Below the pieces are notes generated by a model. The model did not search any database. It was not told the origin of the DNA and worked only from the letters and a program-made list of their open reading frames with translations. Below, piece after piece: positions 22,601-34,600 of a DNA stretch of 64,000 nucleotides. Position 1 is the first letter of the stretch; each line of letters starts with the position of its first letter. Source of the DNA: Ornithodoros turicata (taxonomy: Eukaryota > Arthropoda > Arachnida > Ixodida > Argasidae); the NCBI RefSeq assembly GCF_037126465.1, contig NC_088202.1, positions 106,361,962 to 106,425,961 on the forward strand, written 5' to 3'. The translations under genes and the position numbers were made by a program.

Positions 22601-25600
22601 TGGCAACAATGGCCTCGGAATTCTGGTATTCCTCTACATGCATTCCTCTACAGCTCTCGGTTACGTCCGATCGTGCTGTCAATGTTGCAACATCAAGCTA
22701 CCCTTTCATGCTGCCGCAGCTGAAACTCCTGCCATTGCACGTCTGCCTACAGTTTCGGCTTGCCGTCTATCTATTCGTCGCCGGTGTGCTGCCCGTGCCA
22801 AAGCGTTCCGATGTGAAGCTGCCTCATACAACAGTCACATGCAGTCCATCGACCCCTTGGTTGCCTTCTTCATTGCGTGTCACTGCAGTCGCCGCGAGGA
22901 ATCACTTCTGCACCTTCTCTGTCTCAACGTTGCCCGCACTCCGTTGCTGCTATACAAAATATAGGCCAATCCAATTCCCCCTTATGTTCCAACCCTGGCG
23001 AAGTGGCCAATATTCCACATTATCTTCTGCACTGCCAGCAGCACCTTCCCCAACGGCAAGCCCTCCGTCGTCGTCTAATGCAGCTTGGGTGCAGCACGAG
23101 GTCCACGGTTACCCTCCTTGGTCCCGTCCCTCGGCCTACCCAGTGGGCCGTCACCACAACCCTGCTTCGCTTCCTGCAAGATACCCGGAAGGACTTGCCG
23201 CATACCCTCGTAAGGTCATCGGTTCATGAGAACCTTGAATACGTGGTATGCGTGGTACATATAAAGGATCAGAAGCTCACTGTGGCCAGTGTATACGTTG
23301 CGCCGCATGTTCGTATTGCCGAGCAAGATCTGCGATACCTTTTCGCCTGCCTACCTTCGCCTTTTATGGTATGCGAGGATTTTAATGCTCACGCATCCTG
23401 GGGCAGCAGTCACACTGATGGAAGAGGTCAGGTCATTTACTTGAGAAGGTTGTTGAGGAGCTGGGAATCTTAATTCTGAACGACGGGTCTCCTACCTTTT
23501 TTCGAGAGCGCTCCTACTCAAGCTGTTTGGACCTTTCCCTGTGCTCGAGGGACATCGCACGTTCGGTGCGTTGGACTGCCGACGTTGATCTAATGGGAAG
23601 TGATCATGCTGCTGTGCTCATAACTATGCTGTCTTTAACCAGTGGAACCCGGAGGTTGCGTGTCACAAACTGGAGGCAGTTTGCAGCCAAGGCGGAGTCT
23701 CAAACTTCTACTTTAGAAAACGTTGCGAATGTGGATGACTTCACTTCGATTATAAGAGGGTGCCAAGCCATGACAACAACAACGATTCCAATTCCTGCCA
23801 GACGATCTGTCGTCGATGCGGAGTATCAACGGCTGCGAGCAATTCGCCGCAAGGCCGAACGCCGTTTCCGGAGGACTGGTGACTTCAGAAATTACAAAGA
23901 AGCTTGTCGTATCAAGGATCTGGTCCGGCGTGATTTAGATCGATTGGCTCGTAGAGCATGGAGATCGTTCTGTTCATCCCTGTCACCCAACACCCCGACG
24001 ACTCGAATATGGCAGGTTGTGAAATCCTTGAGCTCCCCAGTGGTGCAATCGTCTTCCTTTAAAGCCTTAGTGATGCATCTCAACGTAGCGGAGCCTCTCC
24101 TTGCCGACGATTTCTGCAGAGTGATCCTAAGCCCATCAACAGCTTCATCATCCCTCGAGCAGGGATCCTTCGGTCAGGCTGACCTTTCCGAAATAAACGT
24201 ATATCCCCCCCCCCTCGAGCATATGATCTCTCTTGAGCATAGGTGGGCATTTTCCTGAGACCTCACTCATCCTCACTTCACGAAGCACAGACTTTATTGG
24301 CCTCACTCACCCTCACCGAAGTTTCCTCACCAGTAACTAAACCTCAGTCGCCCTCACCCTCACATTCCATTTTAAATTTTGCCCTCACAAACCTCACCTC
24401 AGGGCATCGGGATCCCGAGAGGCCTCACCATCCTCATCCTCACATGCCTTCACCTCATGAGGGTCCTCATCCTCACGTGTCCTCACCTCGTGAGGGCCCT
24501 CATGTCCTTACGGCGCTTCACGTATACTTTCCCCTAATGAGGACCCACATGGCCTCACGAGTCCTCATCCTCACGTGCCCTTATCTCATGAGGGCCCTTA
24601 TGGCCTCACGTACATTCTTCTCATGAGGACCCTCATGGCCTCACGACCCCTCATCCTCACGAGCCCTCGCCTCGTGAATACCCTCATGGCCTGACGTGTC
24701 TTCAAGTCACTATGAGGCACATGAGCCTCAAAAGAACTTTCCGTCATGTTCACATGACACGTCGGCGTTGAACTACTGTGTCGGTAGTTGGTACTAATGA
24801 TACTGCGCGGCATTAAACTGTTTATAGGGTTTCGTGCTGTGCTTGGATAAATTTGGTAACAATTGTTACTGTCACAGTGAGGTTTAACGTTAGTGTTTGG
24901 CATCAGCAAAGAGGAGACCGAACCCATCACCTCATCCGTGAGGCCCCTCACGAAAGGTCTCATGGCCTCATTCGTGAGGTCCCTCACGAAAGGCCTCACG
25001 GCCTCATCCGTGAGGCTCCTCACGGAATACGTTGTACCCTCACGTATTGATGGCCTCACGACGACTGGCCTCATGAGGGCCGTCACGGTGGGCCTCATGA
25101 GGGACAATGCCTCACGACTGTCCTCGTGAGGAACATTCAGCGTGGTCTGGCCTCACTCACCCTCACCTCATCGTCGTGAGGTGAGGGTGAGGCGTCTTCA
25201 TGAGGGTCCTCATGAGTGAGGACGCCCAGCTATGCTCTCGAGAGAGTTAAACTGGACACTGACATTAGGACCTCAGTCGAAAATTCTCCGCTGGACGTGG
25301 ACTTCGCGGTGCTGGAGATACGGGCGGCGTTGCGCCTTTCCCGTCTGAGTACTTCTCCTGGCCCCGACGGAATATCGAATCGAGCGATTTCAAACCTGGG
25401 TCATGCAGCCTTACATGCTCTCCTACGGTTTATCAATGAGAGTTGGAGGGAGGGCAGAGTTCCTGACTGCTGGAAGGTGTCGCAAGTAGTGCCTGTGCTG
25501 AAGCCTGGAAAGTCGCCCATGGCTCTCGACTCTTTTCGACCCATCAGCCTGACAAGCTGCCTGTGTAAGCTCACAGAGCGTATGATCCTCAACCGGGTAG

Positions 25601-28600
25601 AGTGGCATCTAGAGGCAAACGCACTTCTGCCTCAGGCGATGGCCGGTTTTAGGAAATCCCAATGCACGATGGATTGCGTTCTTGACCTGGTATCGAGCGT
25701 TGAGCACGAGCGTGGATGTGGCCGACTAACTGCCGCTGTCTTTTTAAACATCAAGAGGGCTTATGACTCTGTAAGCCACGCCCATGTGTTGCATACATTG
25801 TGCATATTGAGTGTTGTCGGGCGACCTCTTCGGTTGTTTGCCTCGTACCTGGAGGGGCGATCGATCTTTATGCCACCGACACTGGAGCGAGTCACCACCA
25901 CCTACAGTCATCGGGCGTTCCGCAAGGGGGAGTCTTGAGCCCCCTGCTCTTTATCGTAGTACTGGCTTCACTCCCGAGCTTGCTTCCCCGCCGCGTGAAC
26001 ATCAGCATGTACGCAGATTTCATCTGCTTGTGGTCGTCAAGCACGCAATGGCCAGCCATACAGCGTCGGCTTCAGCAATCTCTAAAGGTAGTGGCCAACT
26101 TTCTGTCTCAGCGTGGCATGGATGTGTCCCAGGACAAAACAGTTGTCCTGCCGTTTACTAGAAAGAAGCTTGCAGGCTTCCAACTCACTATCGGTGGGAA
26201 CCCAGTGCGCAGAGTCACCTCACATCGGTTTCTTTGTGTTGTGCTGGACAGATGCCTCTCCTGGTCAGCAAAGGTCTCGAGCCTTCGTGAAAAGGCTGCT
26301 TCACGCATTAACGTCTTGAGGTTTTTTGGCAGGCCAACCGTGGGGATCATCTTGTGCTGCGATGCTTGGGCTCCACTCTGCCTTGATTCGCCAGATGCTA
26401 GGGTATCACTTGCCGGCACTCCATGGCTTGTGTCCGACATCTGAGCAAGTTTTGCACAGCATATTGGCTCGAAGCGTGAAGGTCTGCCTAGGACTACCAC
26501 ATGCAACTCTGAATGACGGAGCAATAGCTGAGGCTAGGGAGCCCCCCTTGCAGGCGCTACGTGCAAGAGAGTCTTTTCGACACTACGTTCGTCTCTCTAC
26601 GCGTCTGTTCAAGCATCCGTTAGTTTCGGCCATTCAAAGACGACGTTTTTCAAGCATTCATAACGCAGTAATGCCATATAAGAATCATATCCCAGCGCAC
26701 AGGCCACCGTTACAACAGCGTAGTCCACTATGGACTTTTCAAGCCCCTGTAGCTAGCACGGTGGTCCCCGGACTTCCCGACAAGAAAGCTGTGTCAAGCT
26801 GCGTCGCCCGTCAGTGCAGTCTGGACCTGATGATGCAGTACAGCGACCGTATGGCTGTGTTCACAGACGCTTCCAGCACGGCAACAGGGTCTACTTGTTC
26901 TTACGTGATCCCGGATCTCCCCGTTCAAGGGTCTCTTAAGTTATCACATCGTACGTCCTCGACTGCTGCGGAGCTCTATGCGATGGCTCTGGCACTCAAC
27001 TACATCGAGTCTTCCACCAGTGCCACTTCATGGATTATTTATAGCGACTCGAAGAGTGGCCTACAAGCGTTGCAGAATGTGTTTGTGTCTGACGCCATTT
27101 CTGGCCCCCTATGCGAGGTCATCACGTCTTACAACTCCTGCGCTTCGGCTGGCCACGACGTGATATTGCAGTGGGTACCAGGTCACTGTGGAATTCAAGG
27201 AAATGACGCAGCTGACGCTGCAGCGTGTCGAGCACACCAGCTTGTGTCTACGCGGAAGGTGTTCTTTTCGCGATCGCATGCGAAATGCATGCTTCGTTCC
27301 CTTCGGGAGCGGCTCAGTATTAACCTGTGGTTTTCTGGCAGTGCACAGTCCTCTGTGCTGTGTACCATCCACCCTGAGTTAAGTTTCCGCGCCCCTCAGT
27401 CTCTTCCGCGTTCCATGGAGTGCCTCATCCACCGACTCCGGCTGATCTTCCCTATACTGCTCGGCTGATTCACAAGATAGGGAAGGCAGACTCGCCCAAC
27501 TGCCCTGACTGTGGCGCCCTCGATGATTCAGAGCATATACTGGTGTTGTGCACGCGATACTCTGATGCCCGAGCGAAACTTCAGCGCTCGCTCGCGGCCC
27601 TAGACAGTTGCCCTCTTGGGTTATCTACGGTTTTGGGTGCCCGACCCCCGCATGAAAGTCTGGTTGCGTTGCGTGCCTTGGTCGCGTTCCTGTATGATAT
27701 TGGTGCCGACGATAAGTCTTGACTTTTGTGCCTCTGTTTCCATTACTGTTCTTTTTTTTTTTTTTTTTTCACTGTTCTGACTTTGTGTAACTATTTGTAT
27801 GTTTTCGGAGTTGTCTACGTGGTACGGAGTAGCCGGCCTCCACGTTGGTGGTGCAAATTTTTCCCATTTTTTTCTTTTTCACTCACTCGCTCATTTTTGT
27901 GGCGTCAACGCGAAGCACATCGATTGGATGTGGTTTTCTGATACGCGCTCTCGTCACTTATTGTTTACTTTTGTTAGGAGCACTCGTGGCAAAAGGGGGC
28001 GTGTACTGTTTCCGTCTGTACTTGCTCTTAAAGTGCGACTCCGCCACAAAATCACCACAAAGGTTGTGGTATATCTGTGACCTTTCAGCTGAAAGGAACA
28101 TGTGTAAGAAATATCTCCTTCCAAAACTGCGCACGTTTTGTTCAAACGAATGTATTATGAAGCGGACGCGCCGCCTCCGTGAAGCGAGAGGTCACTGAAA
28201 ACAACACGGGGCTGACATCACTCGGCGCCTTTACCCGGCACTGCTTCTTTCGTCCTGCTTGTGTTTTGGAAGAAAACAACCTTTTTTCATTTCATTTCAT
28301 TTATTTCTGTTTGTGTCAAACACAAAACAAGGTGGTACGCCAAAAAGCAGCAGAAGCCGCTTGACTAGGGCGGTACCACCCTACATTTGGTGCAAACAAC
28401 AGCGGAGTCAAACAAGAGAAAATAATACAGGCAAATATTTGAAAGCCGTGATGCAACATGCACAGTAGAGATAACTGATACAAGGCTATCAATGAAATTC
28501 ACTTAGAAAAAAAGAAAAGGAATAATATTACACACATGCAGAACGACGAGATTTCTTGAGGACATTTGTGAAATATCAATACTAGAATTCAAGAAGCTAT

Positions 28601-31600
28601 TTAGAACAATGGTAAATCTGTAGGTTAAGGATTGTTTGGCGTAATTTGTTCTTATTGACGGTACCTGCCACAGATGTACTTGGCGTGTCTGCCGACTGGT
28701 AGTTCTGTCAAGGTTGCACAGCGAGAACCATCTGCTATTGTTTAAGCGAAGGGCTCTTAGGTACGACCTAACGAGAGTGTAATTAGAGAGGATGTCAATT
28801 TTCATAATCCTTAGCTTCTCAAATAGGGGCTCAGCGTGTGTGTAGATGGAGACACCTTCTATAATCCTAAAGGCTCTCTTTTGTAATATGAGTATCTTTT
28901 TTATGTTAACCAAACCAGTAGAACACCACACGAGGTTACAGTAACAGAGAACGGAGTGAATAAGGGACTGATATATCAAAAGTTTCACCTGTACAGGGAA
29001 ATGAAGTCGATTCCTAGACAAGATACCGCAAACTTTTGAAATTTTACTACAAACTAAGTCAACCTGTTTAGTCCAGGATAGGTCAGTAGAGAAAACAACG
29101 CCCAAGACTTTTACGGAATTCACAACATCTATTTGCTGATTTCCCAGTACTACATCTACCGTGCAGTGCATGGGTTTGTTTTTTGCTTTATATAATACCG
29201 CTTTTGATTTATCAGTATTTATTCGAAGACGGTTGTTTACTGCCCACTCATTTATAGCACAGAGAGCAACATTTGCAATATCCACTACCGTAGTTAAATT
29301 CGTCCCTGAAAAATATATCGTTGTATCATCGGCGTAGATGTAGAAATCTCCGACCCCAGTGGCATTTACGATATCATTAATATATATATTAAATAGCAGC
29401 TGTCCTAGGATGCTGCCCTCTGTGGGACACCTCAGGCTACTTTACGGGCGGTAGAAGAATGGTTGCCCATCGAAACATACTGAGCATACATACTTTTCTA
29501 AAGCGTATTCGCTTCTGTCCCGTCGGAATCGACACCGTAATGGTCGGTCCAATATGTTGCATGAGAGGTTGCGGCAAGAGATCTCGCTAGACGACGGAAA
29601 CGGCAACTACGTGGACTGTCCATCTTGTTTTGTTCAAAACGCAAGGGAGAACGCAGGTTTCGAAGCAGACGCCGCGGTCACGACGCGGGTGACTTCACGG
29701 TAGAAAAATAGTATGTCCTAATCAGTATAGTAATCGTAGGATCTCTCCGTCTGCAGGTGGCTTACAAGAAGAAGGAGGCGTGAAGCAGTGCTTCTGCATA
29801 AAGGCAGAGGAGACGCTCCCATCGAATAGCACGCACTCGTGGTCTCCCGGGAATTATTGCGTCCTGCAGTACACAGACATTTGCCCCGACGGATTCCAGA
29901 GCGGTTACATTACATGGAGCGATCGACCGCCAAGTTCTCAAGACTCCAACAACTGGGTGAACGGTACAATGCCCAAGGGCCGGTACACGTCTCATAACAC
30001 CACGCTCTACTTTTGTTGCCGCAATGACGGAAGCACCGAGGTGCCCATCAAGTTGCCCACGGACTTGCCTTTCTACCTACTGCAGTACGACGCTGGGACG
30101 TGCCAGAAGGTACAGGGCATGTCCGTAACAGAGCACTGGTTTCATTTCATGGAGGATACTGGCGCCTCTCGGTCGCCACACGATACTGACGGCGGAATAC
30201 CCAAGTTTAAGGAAGGGCATCCCAGGGTGGACTCGACGCTATTCGACCGTGGACTTGTGCTGTACTACTGCTACTATGACATAAGTAAGTAAATTGTTGT
30301 GAATCAACTGCAATCAACCGTGTTGGCTCAATGGCCTCACTTCGTCCTGGCAGACGGTGTGCTAGCCAGGGAGGGCGGGGTTCATACCTTCTCGGAAATC
30401 ATACCTTTGGTAGTGCATCTGGGAGAGGGAAAACGAAGGCGATATTCTCCTCCTCCATGTAAAGTTCATGTAGAACCCCTCCCGAAATATTTCTCTGGCT
30501 ACGTTACTGCTGACAGATGGCTGTTGAGCTCGACGAGTCTACAAATGAACCACGGGGAATGTCTACCTTAGTCTATGCGCGTGTTATGTCTGTTCAGCCA
30601 TTCAGTCGTGACAAAACACTGTCAGAAAAATATCCGTAATTTTACTGCACAAGTGACTGGTAACTCTGTTGCCGGCATATAAGCCGTAACCTATATCAAC
30701 TGCACACCCCTATGCAACCCATATGCAACCTATATGCTGCACAAAACCCGTTTGGAGTGCACACTGCACAGTTCCGGACTGGGTTTTCGCAGTTTAGCAT
30801 CCCTTTAATGTAAGCGGCTCTCTTTTCGCGTATGGGAGCAATAACACCTTTACGGCACATATGCCAGCAACAGAGTTAGCAGTCACCTGTGTGTATTGAA
30901 CTTTAGAACAAACTTGTAAGTGGAATTTCCTCCTCCGTTCTTTCCGCGGCGAAATATAGCTCCCTTAAGAAGCCTTTCTTCTTCCTTTTCCTTTTTCCTT
31001 TTCCCAGGGCAACTTCTTATGCTGTTCTCAAACGTCCTGTTCATATGACAGGATATTTCTGTACTCACAAGAGTCTCAATTTGCATATATCTCTTAGAAG
31101 TGCGTAAAACGCCGACGGTGCCGCCGTGAAATACACAGAAGAGACGATGTTGACACGTGCGCATACTTTGTATCGGATAAGTACTTTGCTCTTCTAACGG
31201 GATACCTTTCATTCCCCCCTTCAACAAGAGCGACATTGCATTCCAATCGTCGCGTACATTATTTTAACTGGTTCCTTTCGCAACAGTTGCGCAAAGTTAT
31301 CTCATGAAGATCGCACAGATTTTAGTTTGTTATTTTTCTTTCTACGCACGTTACAAGATATGCATGCACAATGTTGAGTTTTATGGATTTTGTGCATTCA
31401 GATATTTATTTATTTATTTATTTAAAATGAAAAACCAATGATTGAAGGAGAAAATGAATGATAGGAAAGAAAGAGAAGAAGGAAGTAGTAACCCGTCGCG
31501 CATCGCCCGTCTCACGCAAGGTTTCTCGGGGCAAAGGGAGGAAAAACAGATAGTCATGTGCATACAGATAGTCGCGATGGCCGCTTCAGTTGCGGGAAAT

Positions 31601-34600
31601 ACCTCATGCAATCATCATCCTGTATATGTTACTACAATTAGGGCTGCAACCTCGCCAATGTGCTCAACCTGTGCTGGGAGAGATGGTTTAGGAAAAAATA
31701 TTTCCAGGAGCAGTGCAGCAGGAGCGGGGCAGCTGCAAGCAATACTGCCCCGCGACCATTCGGCCGTGTTAGACACGATCTACCAAGGCAGACCGCATTA
31801 GCAAAGGTGCTCTCACCCTAAAAAGAAGAGGCTCCCTTCCCCCCCCCCCCCCCCCCCATGGCGTACGCGGAAGATTAGTACGCGAAGATTGGTATAGAGA
31901 AGCTTACATTCGTAGCAGGTTCTGATCGAATGCAACCGCTTTCGTGTGAGCCGGCAGGCGCTCCGTAGAGCCCTTGGACAGGGGAGGGGGGGATATAGGT
32001 CTATTGCAAAAGAAAAAAAAACAAAGAAACAGGGGAAAAGTTAGCCTGGCTCCAGAAGCCGACTTGCTATTCCCGCTTACAAAAAAGGAAAAATAAAAAG
32101 AAGAAAAAGAAATAAAAAAGAAAAGAGCGAAAGAAAAGAGGCGCAGTCACAGGCTCAGCGCGAGCCCTGTGTCAGTAAGGAAGCGTACCAGTTCCCTTCC
32201 GACGCACCACTGAATGGGGCGTTGCAGAGGGCCTAGTAGCGTTGCCAGCGAGACCTCCCTCAGCCCTAGGGTAGCTAGCCGCTCCATCAGAGTGGCACGG
32301 AGAGCGGCGAACAGGCGACAGTGGAGGAATAGGTGGGAAGTGTTGCCCTCGGTAGAGCAGGCTGCACATGTATAGGGGTGTCAAGCGTGCTGAGTTGAAA
32401 GAGCCGTGTTGGCGTTGGAGCCACGCTTAACCGCAGACGGTAGATAACAAACGCCTCCCTCCTCGTGATGTTTGGGGGAGGGACGTGTTGCATTTTTGGG
32501 TCGATGGAGTGCAGAAATGTATTGGGCGAGATGGCACGTTCTATGAAATCTTGGACACAGCGGAGAGCGTAAGCGACGTATTTGGAGCAGGCAGGCTAAC
32601 ATTGAAAGGGGGGTGCTGAGACTCAAGGCAGCCGTGGTATGAGCACGTTTCGCAGCAATGTCGGCACGGGTATTTCCGGGCAGCCCGATGTGACTGGGTA
32701 CCCACTGGAGGCGTACGCTGTGGCCGAAAGCCAGGAGCTCGTTGTATCTGGCGATTACAAGCGTGCGGAGATCGCAAATAGCACTGCACCGGTACGACGC
32801 CAAGGTCTCCAATGCTGACTTGCTGTCCGTGAAGATGGACCACGAGTCGGCCTCTGAACCGGATGTGGCGTTGAGCGCTTCATAGATGGCTGTCAGTTCC
32901 GCTTCAGTGGATGAAGTTTCATGCGGCAGCCTGAAAGCCTGCGCAGTGTCGCTGTGAGGCATGTAGAAAGCTGCAGACGACGCGCCGTACACAATCGAGC
33001 CATTCGTGAAAATTGCTTTACGCTGACCTTGGACCGAGTTCAAATGGTCAAGAGCAAACTGGGGCGCAGCGAGGACAGGAGTGTCGTTTTTGCGGGACAT
33101 GTCGGGAATATGCAGGTCCGTTGGAGGCGGCACGAGGGTCCACAAAGGTGGGGCGTATAGCAGGCGCGACGGAGGGGGCGGAAGAGACTGTGCCAGTCTG
33201 CAAACAGCAGCCCCGAAGGCTGAGTTTTCATACAGTAGGTGAATGTCCCGTAGGTAGTGGGCAGCATGTCGTGTGCGGTACCGCGCACAAGAGCGCAGGG
33301 TCTTCATGCCGCGTAGGACGTGGGCTGGCGTCTCTTTCGCCTCAGCCAAGACCAGGAAGGTGTCGGTCGTTTTGGGAACACCAAGGCACACACGAAGGCT
33401 TCGCGCCTGGATGTTCAAGCCCCTGGACAGGATCCATACACTCTTAGAAATGAACTTCACCACATAGCACGCTCCTAGCCAACCATCATCCCGAATGACA
33501 ACGTTCTCGCCCCTGATTTGTTGAAAACGGGAGGAGGAGCCTATTTTGTGCCGTGCATAATGGGCACAAAATAGGCTCCTCCTCCCGTTTTCAACAAATC
33601 TAGAGCGAGAACGTTGTCATTTGGAGTGATGGTTGGCTAGGAGCGTGCTATGTGGTGAAGTTCATTTTTAAGAGTGTAGGAGATCCTTTGATGATGTGAA
33701 AGCGTCGGGTGATTGGCCTGCTTTCTATCGGCAGACTGCACAACGTTCACTAACATATTTGCGTAAGATTGTAGACGAGGAGACATCATTTTAGCACCTT
33801 ACTGATCATGTGCTTTTACGTAATGGCTTTACAGTACATATTTTTCTTTATTACTCGCACCATCACCATCATCATTGTCGTCGTCGTGGTCATCATGTAC
33901 GTGTTGTTGTTGTCATTGTTCAGTTGCGGGTAGCCACTAACTTGCGATATAGAGTGCATTGCCACCAAGGAAAGAAAGCAAACTTGTATATCTGTGGTTT
34001 CTTGTCTATGTCCCCTCACATAAATAACATTTCGTTATGGTAACGGCTGTTAGCTTACGATATTTGACGGAACACGTGATCTTGTCAGCACGGCTACGAA
34101 CCTAATCCTGCACAACCTATGTACACACATAACGGACGAATCTTTAACTCGTCACTGTCGGGTTCTTCGGGAGCACCGCGGAAACCCCAGGTTAGGTCTT
34201 GGTTTGGGTGAGAGCCAATTGTTTATATTACACTTTGCTGGTCTTCTTTGCTTCTGATGGTGTAATAAAAACAGTATAAAGTGCTCCTACAGTGTACCGC
34301 ATGTCGTTCTTGGGTTTAATACAGATAAACGTATAGCGATTCTACAAAGTTCGGTAACCCCGTTCTTTTTCGATACTCTAGTGTCGCCTACTTTTCTTAA
34401 ATTTTACTTAGATTCCTTGCTAAAACTTCCATTTTGCAAATTACTACCTACTTAATCACCAGAAAGCGAGAGCTAGTCTCTCTTTCTTTATTATTATTTT
34501 TTTTTTTTTATGGGGCATAGGTACATACGTCAAAATTAAGGGTTGCACAGTAGGCTTTTTAATTTGACCGTTGTCCACTTGTCCGGGAGAAGCGAGAGAA

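Noticed and set aside
26326..27468. 380-codon frame as a host gene
   Set aside because: RNase H and LINE C-terminal motifs and adjacent RT frames show it is part of a retrotransposon.
32381..33463. 360-codon minus-strand frame as a host gene
   Set aside because: Contains LINE RNase H motifs and is cut by a MITE; a retrotransposon remnant.
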